Position numbers and translations under genes: made by a program
Part shown: positions 44,891 to 52,881 of the stretch, piece by piece
Layout of the letters: the number at the start of each line of letters is the position of its first letter
Position numbering within the stretch: position 1 is the first letter of the stretch
The notes under the pieces: generated by a model
What the model was told of the DNA's origin: nothing
Seen by the model: the letters and a program-made list of their open reading frames with translations, nothing else
The model's database searches: none
Source: Glutamicibacter sp. B1
GTDB lineage: Bacteria > Actinomycetota > Actinomycetes > Actinomycetales > Micrococcaceae
Reading direction: 5' to 3'
Assembly (NCBI RefSeq): GCF_039602135.1
Contig: NZ_CP125942.1
Coordinates: 3,534,001-3,598,000, forward strand
DNA length: 64,000 bases

Positions 44891-46230
44891 TCGCACTGAT
44901 TGAAGCCAGCAGCTACTTTCAGCTAGCTTCTCTGGCCGCGATGGCCGATGCAGGACTGCTCCCCGAAGCAGATGAACACATCCTGGTGTTGGCCAATGGG
45001 TCTCAGGTTCCCGAGCTGACCACGCCACTGAACGAAGCCCCAGGTTTTGAACAGTTGGCCGCCCGTTTTGACCGTGTGGTGGACTTTGCTGCTTTAACCG
45101 CGCCACGTCGTCCCGCGCAGTTCAACCCGCGCGAAGATGAACTGCACATTTTTGAGTCCTTGCTGCGTCAAGCATGGAATCTGGGTAGCGGTCCGCTCAC
45201 CCTGGTCCTGGAATCTATTCAGGTTAACCCGGCTCGTGCGTTGGCACGCATCTTTTTTGATGCCCAACTGTGGGTGCACTCCGATGGGCTGATGTCCTAT
45301 GGTCCAACCCGTAACAAGCTTCCACTGTCGATCAGTCAGCGGTTGATGGGTACCGTCCACGTTGATCTAGTCCCGGGCTTGGAACCACACCTGCTGGCCG
45401 AATTCGAACCGGTCCGTAAGGTGATGTACGCCGACCAGCTGGCCAAGATCTTCAATGAGCTTGCCCAAGACGCTCATTTTGAGCAGCCGGGTTCAAATGC
45501 GCTGATCCTCGGACAGTACTTGGGATCCTTGGGTCTGATGGATGCGGATGAAGAGTTTGAGCTGCATGTACAAATGCTGCAGGAAGCCCTGAACCGCAAT
45601 ATTGATACGGTGCTGTTCAAGGCTCATCCTTCGGCCAGTGCCACCTCGGCGGCACGTCTGGCCGGTGTAGCGCAGGAGATGGGACTACGTTTCCAATTGC
45701 TGGCTACCGATCACCTTGCAGAAACCGTGATCGCTTCGGCCCGCCCAGAAGTCGTGATCTCGTGCTTCTCTACCGGTCTGGCCACCGCCAAATACATTCT
45801 AAATACCGATGTCCACGCGGTGGGCACCGGAATGATGTTGCAGGCACTGGCACCTTACGAGAATTCCAACCGTATTCCGCTGTCCATCATTCACGCGTTG
45901 TTTGTTCAAGATGTGCCAGCACCCGCGCACAGTGATGGTGAGGATCAGCTCTCGCAACTCTTGCTCACCGTGGCTTACTGTATGCAGGCGGCGCAGTTGC
46001 CTCAGTTGCGTGAACCGGCCATCGAGTTCCTCAACACTCACTACGCTGAATTCTCCGCGCACTTCAAGCGCCGGCGCATTACCAAACTGGACCTACCGCC
46101 ACGCTGGGTGCACCTTGCTTCGCGCAGCAGTTTGCCTTCAAAGGTGCGTGGAGCCTCACGCCGGGTATTGCGAAAAGGCTCCAAGCAACTGGAGAGCTTG
46201 TCCAAATCCTTGAGCCGACTGGCAAAATGA
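44887..46230 (+). CDS. Polysialyltransferase-like glycosyltransferase (GT38-like)
   Basis: A 447-aa protein related to the bacterial polysialyltransferase family. The sialyltransferase motif set is visible: an acidic-G motif in LWVHSDGLMSYGP (about residue 137), the HP motif in VLFKAHPSASA and the Ser/Thr motif in VVISCFSTGLATAKYILN. These enzymes use CMP-sialic acid to build a polymer or cap a glycan at the inner membrane face. A basic C-terminal tail (RKGSKQLESLSKSLSRL) may bind the membrane. It overlaps both flanking genes by 4 bp. Confidence 0.78.
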   Translation: MIALIEASSYFQLASLAAMADAGLLPEADEHILVLANGSQVPELTTPLNEAPGFEQLAARFDRVVDFAALTAPRRPAQFNPREDELHIFESLLRQAWNLGSGPLTLVLESIQVNPARALARIFFDAQLWVHSDGLMSYGPTRNKLPLSISQRLMGTVHVDLVPGLEPHLLAEFEPVRKVMYADQLAKIFNELAQDAHFEQPGSNALILGQYLGSLGLMDADEEFELHVQMLQEALNRNIDTVLFKAHPSASATSAARLAGVAQEMGLRFQLLATDHLAETVIASARPEVVISCFSTGLATAKYILNTDVHAVGTGMMLQALAPYENSNRIPLSIIHALFVQDVPAPAHSDGEDQLSQLLLTVAYCMQAAQLPQLREPAIEFLNTHYAEFSAHFKRRRITKLDLPPRWVHLASRSSLPSKVRGASRRVLRKGSKQLESLSKSLSRLAK

Positions 46231-47252
46231 CCCTCACCATGATGAAACTGACCCAGCACGACACTCATGAGGTTCCGCGTCCACGATTCGGGACGGCTCA
46301 TGTGTGGGTCGAATCCCCACTGCAATTGCTCTCCGCTGTGGAAACCCACGCTGCGGGCCTTCTTGGCACGGATATCCGGATCATCCCTCGCTTGGGGATG
46401 CCTTTGGAAGCGACAACTCAGGCATTGCTGAAGCATGCTCCGGCAGGGGTACGCTTCGAGAAGGCAGCTCGTAAACCACCACAGCCTAAGAGCTCCTCGG
46501 ATAGGTATGTCACCGGGGATGCGTTTTCAGGCAAGGTTCAGCGCAGTTTGCTCGCTGGCGTGAAGGCCAAGGAAATCATCATCATCGATGACGGGCTCGC
46601 TACCTTGGCACTGATCAAGCAGCTGATCAGCGAGACCCCAACACCCTTGGTTCGTGCGCGTGCCAAAAATTCGGCCGCGCGCATCGCTATGGGGCTAGCT
46701 ACCTGGCATCGACTGCGTCAGTTGGCTCGAGAGGGCCGGTTGCTAATTGTTTCTGCACTCTTTATTGATGCTCAAACACGTGCAAGGATGACTGAGCTTG
46801 GGATTAAGTTCGCTCAACATAAGTTTGAGTGGCTCTCGACTCAGCCGGTGGCTGAGAGCTTTACCGAACCGACCCTGCTCATCGGTTCAGCCATGGTTGC
46901 TGACCAGTTGATTCACGAAGAACCTTATCTGCAGTGGATCGAGGAGATTTCTGCCGATGGTCCGGTGGCCTATTTCCCGCACCGTCGTGAAACTCCTGAG
47001 CTGCTCGAAAAGATCTCGAAGATTGACCAGGTTGTGCTCAAGGAACACACGGTCCCCATTGAAATGCGGTTGCGTGTGCTGCGTCCTGGTCAGGAAATCC
47101 GCGCATTGCCCTCTACGGTTATCCCATCTCTACGCCTGCTATTGGGGCCAGATTCTAGGTATCTCTATCCTCAGGCGGTCCCCGACCACTGGTGGACTGA
47201 GAGCACCGATCTCGAGTTGCGTGAACACCTGTCTAGTTCGTTGAAGGTGTGA
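46227..47252 (+). CDS. Sialyltransferase-like glycosyltransferase (GT52-like)
   Basis: A 341-aa protein opening HVWVESPLQLLSAVETHA (about 25-42), the hallmark of Lst/GT52-like sialyltransferases, with the acidic motif IIIIDDGLATLALIKQL (DDG at 121-123), then AYFPHRRETPE in the position of the HP motif and a Ser-rich RALPSTVIPSLRLLL. It is distinct in sequence from its upstream neighbour. The likely donor is the CMP-sugar acid made by neuA-neuB. It overlaps the upstream gene by ATGA and the downstream gene by GTGA. Confidence 0.7.
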   Translation: MTLTMMKLTQHDTHEVPRPRFGTAHVWVESPLQLLSAVETHAAGLLGTDIRIIPRLGMPLEATTQALLKHAPAGVRFEKAARKPPQPKSSSDRYVTGDAFSGKVQRSLLAGVKAKEIIIIDDGLATLALIKQLISETPTPLVRARAKNSAARIAMGLATWHRLRQLAREGRLLIVSALFIDAQTRARMTELGIKFAQHKFEWLSTQPVAESFTEPTLLIGSAMVADQLIHEEPYLQWIEEISADGPVAYFPHRRETPELLEKISKIDQVVLKEHTVPIEMRLRVLRPGQEIRALPSTVIPSLRLLLGPDSRYLYPQAVPDHWWTESTDLELREHLSSSLKV

Positions 47253-48496
47253 AGCCACGAATGAAACCCTCAGTACTTGCCATCGCCGATTCAGATTCGT
47301 ATCTGAAGCTGGCGACCAGTTTTTTGCATCGACTCGGTCCAGAATGGGACCGGAGGGTGTTTTTGGCGCGCACTCCGGTGATGCCCACCGAGGCCCAAAT
47401 TGCTGCAGCCTTTGAAGGTACCGATCTGGATCCACAAATGTTGGAGGTCGTAAACCTTTCCCAACTAGATGCAGACTCGGTCCATGAGGATATTCTCTTC
47501 GCTTCGGCCACCGGTCCAGTAGTCGCGGAGATATATTCACGGATCCTGCGTTCCGAGCCCGTTGACGCCCGGCGCACCGCCCTAATTTCTGCACTGCCAG
47601 GTGTTGCTTACCCAGCCACGCAGAAGGGTTGGAACTATCGTCGTGCCGGCGACGCGTTCATCTGCCATTCGCATGCCGAAGCCCGCGATTTTTCGTTTAT
47701 GACCGAGTCTCACTCTGGGCATCAACCGACGATTATGGTCAGCAAGTTGCCGTTTTTGCATTGTGCCGGCTTCCCACCAGAACCAGATCAGAAGATCACC
47801 CGTTTGGTTTTCGCGCCCCAAGCCAAGGTGCCTGAGACCCTCGCAGAGCGCGAATCAATCCTGCTCGCGCTCGAGCAGGCCAGCAAGATGAATCCTGGTG
47901 TGGAAGTTGTGATCAAGCTTCGCGCTAAGGCTGGCGAACCTCAGACACACCTCGAGGCCTATCCTTATGACAGCCTCTTCGCAGATCTGCAGGCGCGTCA
48001 AAAGATCAGTTGCGAATCACGGATTCGTTTTGATACCGGATCCATGAGTGAAGCCCTGGTCGCTGGCAGCGCGCTGGTGACGGTTTCCTCAACGGCTGCG
48101 TTGGAATCCATCGATCGAGGCCTACCCACGATGGTGCTTTCGGATTTCGGCGTGAACCGACAAATGATCAATACCGTGTTTGTTGCTTCCGGAATCATCG
48201 GAAACTTGGAGGACGTCGTGTCCCTGAATTTTGGTGTCCCGAGCAAGGCGTGGCTACGGGAGAACTACTTCCATCGCATGGATCGCAGTTTCTCTCAATC
48301 CTTGGAGATCCTTGCCCAACGTGCCAATGCCGGTAAATTGCGTACAGATCCAGAAATTCTGACCTTCATCCGGCGCCAACCGTTGCGCCATCGGCTGCGT
48401 ACCGCATTGCCAACTCCTTTGGTTAAGGCGCTATTAAGAATGCGTCATGGCTACCGGCAATCACGTGGGCAGGGTACAAAAGTGCGTCATGACTAA
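47249..48496 (+). CDS. Putative glycosyltransferase (DUF6716-like)
   Basis: A 415-aa protein that I place, with moderate certainty, in an actinobacterial group annotated as putative glycosyltransferases. It opens KPSVLAIADSDSYLKLATSFLHRLG, has the GT-B-like motif DAFICHSHAEARDF and the two Ser/Thr motifs LVTVSSTAALESIDRGLP of polysaccharide pyruvyl/CDP-glycerol-like transferases, and a basic tail. It overlaps the upstream gene by 4 bp (GTGA) and is last in the neu operon. Confidence 0.7.
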   Translation: MKPRMKPSVLAIADSDSYLKLATSFLHRLGPEWDRRVFLARTPVMPTEAQIAAAFEGTDLDPQMLEVVNLSQLDADSVHEDILFASATGPVVAEIYSRILRSEPVDARRTALISALPGVAYPATQKGWNYRRAGDAFICHSHAEARDFSFMTESHSGHQPTIMVSKLPFLHCAGFPPEPDQKITRLVFAPQAKVPETLAERESILLALEQASKMNPGVEVVIKLRAKAGEPQTHLEAYPYDSLFADLQARQKISCESRIRFDTGSMSEALVAGSALVTVSSTAALESIDRGLPTMVLSDFGVNRQMINTVFVASGIIGNLEDVVSLNFGVPSKAWLRENYFHRMDRSFSQSLEILAQRANAGKLRTDPEILTFIRRQPLRHRLRTALPTPLVKALLRMRHGYRQSRGQGTKVRHD

Positions 48497-48777
48497 AAGT
48501 AGTTTTGCAAATGACATCAGGTTCTAGTCTGAATACGCAGTAGTTGTCATTAGCATCTTATGTTTTGCACTTGTACTGAATCAAAGATCAATCCATAGGA
48601 TCGGTGCTCACGTTATTTTGTGAACACTCCTAACGATCAGCCAAATGACTGAAAACCAAGTTGAATGGGAATGTTCCACGGTCTTAAGGACTTAAGATCA
48701 ATGGGAGTCTATTTAGATGGCCTGCCTTTGGCATGCCAGGATTCCCAAGGATTTATACATTTCAATAAGGAGCTCAT

Positions 48778-49863
48778 GTGTCGGCTAACCCGATCCGCGT
48801 TGCCATCGTTGGCGTAGGTAACTGCGCCACATCCCTTATCCAGGGTGTCGAGTACTACCGAAATGCGGATGTGGAGTCCACCGTTCCTGGACTCATGCAC
48901 GTTCAGTTCGGTCAGTACCACGTAGGTGACGTACAGTTTGTAGCCGCCTTCGACGTTGATGCCAAGAAGGTCGGACTTGATCTGTCCGAAGCTATCCTGG
49001 CCAGCGAAAACAACACCATTAAAATCGCGGACGTTCCAACCACTGGCGTGACTGTGCAGCGTGGCCACACCCTAGATGGGCTTGGAAAGTACTACCGCGA
49101 AACCATCGAAGAATCTGATGCCGAACCTGTAGACATTGTTCAGTCGCTCAAGGACAACAAGGTTGATGTCCTCGTGTGCTACTTGCCAGTTGGTTCTGAA
49201 CAAGCAGCTAAGTACTACGCACAGTGCGCCATCGACGCCGGCGTCGCTTTTGTGAACGCACTGCCAGTCTTCATCGCAGGCACCCCAGAGTGGGCCCAGA
49301 AGTTCACCGACGCTGGTGTTCCAATTGTTGGCGATGACATCAAATCTCAGATCGGTGCGACCATCACCCACCGTGTGATGGCCAAGTTGTTCGAAGACCG
49401 CGGCGTAGTTCTTGATCGCACCTACCAGCTGAATGTAGGTGGCAACATGGACTTCAAGAACATGCTCGAGCGTGATCGTTTGGAGTCAAAGAAGATTTCC
49501 AAGACTCAGGCAGTCACCTCAAACACCTCGGCTGAGCTGGGTGCTGATGATGTTCACATCGGTCCAAGTGATTATGTTGCGTGGCTTGATGACCGCAAGT
49601 GGGCATTTGTTCGCCTAGAAGGCCGTAACTTCGGTGATGCTCCGGTGAACTTGGAATACAAGTTGGAAGTTTGGGACTCACCAAACTCTGCTGGTGTCAT
49701 CATCGACGCTGTTCGTGCAGCCAAGATTGCTCTGGATCGTGGCATTGGTGGCCCGATCCTGTCGGCTTCGAGCTACTTCATGAAGTCGCCACCTGAGCAG
49801 TACGACGACGAAACCGCACGCGCCAAGGTAGAAGCCTTTATTCGTGGCGAGGTCGAGCGTTAA
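48778..49863 (+). CDS. ino1: Inositol-3-phosphate synthase
   Basis: A 361-aa NAD-dependent enzyme that isomerises glucose 6-phosphate to myo-inositol 3-phosphate for phosphatidylinositol and mycothiol synthesis. The N-terminal Rossmann motif is [36 protein letters not shown] and [26 protein letters not shown] are the catalytic lysine-bearing blocks; the length matches the actinobacterial class. The GTG start has AAGGAG 5 nt upstream. It has a 280-bp upstream region; a short direct repeat of CTTAAG (near 48685) is the only feature seen there. Confidence 0.95.
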   Translation: MSANPIRVAIVGVGNCATSLIQGVEYYRNADVESTVPGLMHVQFGQYHVGDVQFVAAFDVDAKKVGLDLSEAILASENNTIKIADVPTTGVTVQRGHTLDGLGKYYRETIEESDAEPVDIVQSLKDNKVDVLVCYLPVGSEQAAKYYAQCAIDAGVAFVNALPVFIAGTPEWAQKFTDAGVPIVGDDIKSQIGATITHRVMAKLFEDRGVVLDRTYQLNVGGNMDFKNMLERDRLESKKISKTQAVTSNTSAELGADDVHIGPSDYVAWLDDRKWAFVRLEGRNFGDAPVNLEYKLEVWDSPNSAGVIIDAVRAAKIALDRGIGGPILSASSYFMKSPPEQYDDETARAKVEAFIRGEVER

Positions 49864-49921
49864 GCTTTTCGTTCAAGCTGAAAAGCATTCAATGGGTCAG
49901 GACTTGTTGTTCTGGCCCATT
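49864..49921 (+). terminator. Tandem hairpins ending ino1
   Basis: Two stems follow the ino1 stop: GCTTTTC/GAAAAGC (49864-49886) and AATGGGTCAG/CTGGCCCATT (49891-49921, one G-U pair, 11-nt loop). The tail is TGTTGT, a modest T-tract. Confidence 0.65.
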
Positions 49922-49954
49922 GTTGTATCTATAGATACCCATAGACGCGGAGAA

Positions 49955-49980
49955 GCCCGCCGGCTTGCAGGCCGGCGGGC
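49955..49980. terminator. GC-rich hairpin, probable terminator of the small-ORF unit
   Basis: A perfect 10-bp stem, GCCCGCCGGC/GCCGGCGGGC, with a 6-nt loop. It lies 79 bp past the last small minus-strand ORF and after the ino1 terminator, so it may serve either strand. Confidence 0.5.
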
Positions 49981-50058
49981 CTCTGAGCACTAATTTGCGA
50001 GTTCATAGTGGGTACCTCTTATTCGATTGGCGGACAACGGTAATGGCGTTGTGCGCAA

Positions 50059-50181
50059 TTATCGAATACGTAAGTACATTTCTACAGGCACGTGATTCTT
50101 CAGTTCGTGCTCTCGCATTCGGCGATGGAATTCCGTGCTGTCAAAGTTTTTCAGCTTGCTGCTCTCTTGACGCTTTTTCAT
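50059..50181 (-). CDS. Small basic protein, 40 aa
   Basis: A 40-residue, highly basic and hydrophilic frame, starting MKKRQESSKLKNFDS and ending PVEMYLRIR. Its ATG overlaps the stop of the previous small frame (ATGA) and has a very strong ribosome binding site AGGGAGG about 8 nt upstream, which is the main reason to believe it is translated. I do not recognise it. No hydrophobic segment or cysteine is present. Confidence 0.5.
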   Translation of the reverse strand: MKKRQESSKLKNFDSTEFHRRMREHELKNHVPVEMYLRIR

Positions 50182-50336
50182 TTGCTGTCCCTCCCTTCAT
50201 TCACTGTTGAAGGAGAGGGAAGATCTTGGCGCGTAGTTGAAACAGCGCGAGCTTTCAGGCTTTCTGGACCAGCGAAGATCAGTTCCGCGGTGCGAACGGC
50301 CCGTTGAGCGGACGAGGAGTACAGGGTGCTAGACAT
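50178..50336 (-). CDS. Small ORF, 52 aa, directly after the attenuator
   Basis: A 52-codon frame whose ATG follows immediately after the T-tract of the hairpin at 50338-50389 and has no ribosome binding site. Residues 4-22 (TLYSSSAQRAVRTAELIFA) resemble the helix after the catalytic site of histidine phosphatases (LYSSxxxRAxxTAE), so it may be a fragment of such a gene or a chance likeness. Its 3' end couples to the 40-aa frame. Confidence 0.3.
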   Translation of the reverse strand: MSSTLYSSSAQRAVRTAELIFAGPESLKARAVSTTRQDLPSPSTVNEGRDSK

Positions 50337-50337
50337 G

Positions 50338-50389
50338 AAAAAAGTTCCTAAGGTGAGAGTCGATTACTGACCTGCAACCTCAGGAACTT
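50338..50389 (-). terminator. Intrinsic terminator or attenuator between small ORFs
   Basis: On the minus strand AAGTTCCTGAGGT pairs with ACCTTAGGAACTT (13 bp, one G-U), loop 22 nt, followed by six T. It begins 20 nt after the stop of the 37-aa ORF and precedes the 52-codon frame, the layout of a leader-peptide attenuator. Confidence 0.75.
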
Positions 50390-50409
50390 GGGTGGGGATT
50401 CACCGTAGT

Positions 50410-50523
50410 CTAGGAATCCACTGTTCCGGAGGTTGGAGAGACGAAGCCGAAATTGCCGGTCGGCACAAAGCCGCCCTGACGTCGCCATGCGCGATGAGTA
50501 GAAATATCCAGGATGATATTCAT
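50410..50523 (-). CDS. 37-aa leader-peptide-like small ORF
   Basis: A 37-codon frame with a near-perfect ribosome binding site AGGAGGTGG (50531-50539) ahead of its ATG. The peptide begins MNIILDISTHRAWRRQGG and continues with a Gly/Phe/Thr/Ser-rich half. It is too short for a domain. About 60 bp upstream of the ribosome binding site is the palindrome GATAAGTTTTATC (50584-50596), a possible operator. Strong initiation followed by a terminator suggests a leader peptide, or a secreted or signalling peptide. Not recognised. Confidence 0.55.
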   Translation of the reverse strand: MNIILDISTHRAWRRQGGFVPTGNFGFVSPTSGTVDS

Positions 50524-50703
50524 CGTTTCTCCACCTCCTAAAATCTATTCGTAGCCAGTCGTGAGCAACCACGAGGCTTAGTTGATAAGTTTTATCGATC
50601 CGCAAATCTCATTGAGACTTCCCAATCACAATATTTAGCTTACATGGATTCGATTCGCAACGCCACTAGTTAAGTCAAAAAGTTTAAGATCTTTTTTGAG
50701 ACG

Positions 50704-50737
50704 CAAAAATGCCTGGCGCCACTACGGCTCCAGGCAT
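50704..50737 (-). terminator. Intrinsic terminator of the cca gene
   Basis: Minus-strand stem ATGCCTGGAGCC/GGCGCCAGGCAT (one mismatch, 5-nt loop) followed by TTTTT. It lies 29 bp past the stop of the CCA-adding enzyme gene. Confidence 0.85.
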
Positions 50738-50765
50738 CTTCACTCAACTCTTCTCATGTCAGGCG

Positions 50766-52217
50766 TTACTCTCCGGTAACAGCCTCTTGAGCTTCGGGTT
50801 GCTCTTCCCACCATGAGCGAAGTCGCTCTGTCGCTACTTCTTCGCCCAGCGGCCCCTCGTCCAAACGAAGCTCCAGCAAGTAGTTGTACGCCCGGCCAAC
50901 CACAGGTCCGGGTTTGATTGCCAGCAGGGCCATGATTTGCTGACCATCCAAATCTGGACGGATGGCCTTGAGTTCTTCCTGCTCTGCAATCTGTGCGATG
51001 CGCGCCTCGAGATCGTCGTAAGCAAAGGCCAACCGGTCGGACTTCTTACGATTACGGGTGGTGACATCCGAACGGGTCAAGCGATGAAGATGCTCGAGAA
51101 GGTCACCTGCGTCAGTGACGTATCGACGGACTGCTGAATCAGTCCATCCAGCGTCCCCATAGCCGTAAAAACGCATGTGCAATTCAACGAGTCGAGCAAC
51201 GGCCTTGGTGGTTTCCTTATCAAAGCGCAAGGTTCGCATGCGTGCCTTGACCAATTTGGAACCAACCACGTCGTGGTGGCGGAAAGACACCGCACCGTTT
51301 GGTTCAAATTTACGCGTGGCAGGCTTCCCAATGTCGTGCATCAACGCTGCAAAGCGCAACACAAAGTTCGGACCTGGAACCGGCCCGTCCTGATCGGTTT
51401 CCAAGGCAATAGCCTGCTCGAGCACGGTGAGCGAATGCTGATAAACATCCTTATGACGATGGTGCTCGTCAATCTCCAGCCGCAGCGCAGAAACTTCGGG
51501 AAGCACTTTATCGGCCAACCCAGTTTCAACAAGCAAGTTAATGCCAGAACGTGGATCTGCCCCGTTGATCAGCTTGACCAGTTCATCGCGCACGCGCTCG
51601 GCGGAAATGATATCGATGCGATCGGTCATTTCGCTCATGGCCTGACGTACCTCGGCACTGACTTCAATTTTCAGTTGCGAAGCAAAACGAGCAGCACGCA
51701 TCATGCGTAGCGGGTCATCCGAGAAGGAAACATCGGGAGCACCTGGGGTGCGAATCGACTGATCCTTCAAAGAGGAGACGCCATCAAACGGGTCAACCAG
51801 TTCAAGCTGAGGCAAGCGAAGGGCCATGGAGTTCATGGTGAAGTCACGCCGGAAGAGATCATCGTGCAAGTTATCACCAAAAGCCACGATCGGCTTACGG
51901 GATTGACTGTCATAGGCGTCAGCACGATAAGTCGTGACTTCTAGGGTGTGTTCGCCCTTTTTCAGTGCGATGGTTCCAAACTCGCGTCCCACATCCCAGA
52001 TGTTGTCGGCCCAACCAGAGATCACCTTGATAGTTTCGTCGGGGCGCGCACTCGTGGTGAAGTCAAGGTCTGGAGAAACTCGACCCAGGTACAAATCTCG
52101 AACCGGTCCACCCACCAGGGACAGCTCATGGCCTGCCGCGACAAAGCGGTCGGCCAAGTCGAAAATGACCGAGGGCAGGATTTGACGCAACGCGTCAGGT
52201 GAGGGAAGTGCATGCAT
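50766..52217 (-). CDS. CCA tRNA nucleotidyltransferase
   Basis: A 483-aa class II nucleotidyltransferase that adds or repairs the tRNA 3' CCA end. The head has LVGGPVRDLYLGRVSPDLDFTT (GGxVRD and the metal-binding DLDF), RRDFTMNSMALRL and DPFDGVSSLKDQ. A C-terminal HD domain is present (FAALMHDIGKPATR), as in bacterial CCA enzymes with phosphodiesterase or phosphatase activity. It is divergent from the NUDIX gene, the usual order near actinobacterial origins. No strong ribosome binding site precedes the ATG. Confidence 0.93.
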   Translation of the reverse strand: MHALPSPDALRQILPSVIFDLADRFVAAGHELSLVGGPVRDLYLGRVSPDLDFTTSARPDETIKVISGWADNIWDVGREFGTIALKKGEHTLEVTTYRADAYDSQSRKPIVAFGDNLHDDLFRRDFTMNSMALRLPQLELVDPFDGVSSLKDQSIRTPGAPDVSFSDDPLRMMRAARFASQLKIEVSAEVRQAMSEMTDRIDIISAERVRDELVKLINGADPRSGINLLVETGLADKVLPEVSALRLEIDEHHRHKDVYQHSLTVLEQAIALETDQDGPVPGPNFVLRFAALMHDIGKPATRKFEPNGAVSFRHHDVVGSKLVKARMRTLRFDKETTKAVARLVELHMRFYGYGDAGWTDSAVRRYVTDAGDLLEHLHRLTRSDVTTRNRKKSDRLAFAYDDLEARIAQIAEQEELKAIRPDLDGQQIMALLAIKPGPVVGRAYNYLLELRLDEGPLGEEVATERLRSWWEEQPEAQEAVTGE

Positions 52218-52341
52218 AGTTACTTAAGCGTGCCAGAAATCTGGGCGAAATGCTTGAAAAAGCACCGAGTTTGCTTGCGAGATAACTTACTTGTCCACGT
52301 CGATAAGGCGAACCTGGCCACTTTCTCGATAGAGTGGATCC

Positions 52342-52881
52342 ATGAACCGACCGATCCCGTCTGCCCCAAAGCGCACTCCATTGACTGCGTCAATGGCTCG
52401 CGCGCAGGCAACTGGCGGTCACACAAGCTTGCCAACAGTGGAAGAAGTCTCGTCCGGTGGCATCGTCATTGACTTTAATGATCCACAACTTCCCGTGGCG
52501 ATTATTGCTCGGTATAACCGTGGAGGCCGTCTGGAATGGTGCCTGCCCAAGGGACATCCTGAAGGTGTGGAATCCAACGAGGAAGCGGCTATCCGTGAAA
52601 TCGAGGAAGAAACTGGCATCGCCGGACGGATCCTGGCACCACTGGGTTCGGTCGATTATTGGTTCACCGTGACAAACTACCGTGTGCACAAAACCGTGCA
52701 CCATTTCCTGTTGGAAGCTACCGGCGGGCATCTGACGATCGAGAACGATCCCGATCATGAAGCCGTCGATGTTGCCTGGGTTCCGCTAGGTTCACTTGGC
52801 AAACGTCTGTCCTTCCCTAATGAGCGCCGGATCGCTGATCTGGCACGCGAGGTTCTAACAAAGCATGACTCAGGTTCCTAA
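52342..52881 (+). CDS. NUDIX hydrolase
   Basis: A 179-aa protein with a complete NUDIX box, GHPEGVESNEEAAIREIEEE followed by TGI (residues about 72-94), and a mostly basic N-terminus. The substrate is not shown; origin-proximal actinobacterial homologues often act on nucleotide or 8-oxo-nucleotide substrates. Its end overlaps murJ by 17 bp, so translation is coupled. Confidence 0.9.
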   Translation: MNRPIPSAPKRTPLTASMARAQATGGHTSLPTVEEVSSGGIVIDFNDPQLPVAIIARYNRGGRLEWCLPKGHPEGVESNEEAAIREIEEETGIAGRILAPLGSVDYWFTVTNYRVHKTVHHFLLEATGGHLTIENDPDHEAVDVAWVPLGSLGKRLSFPNERRIADLAREVLTKHDSGS

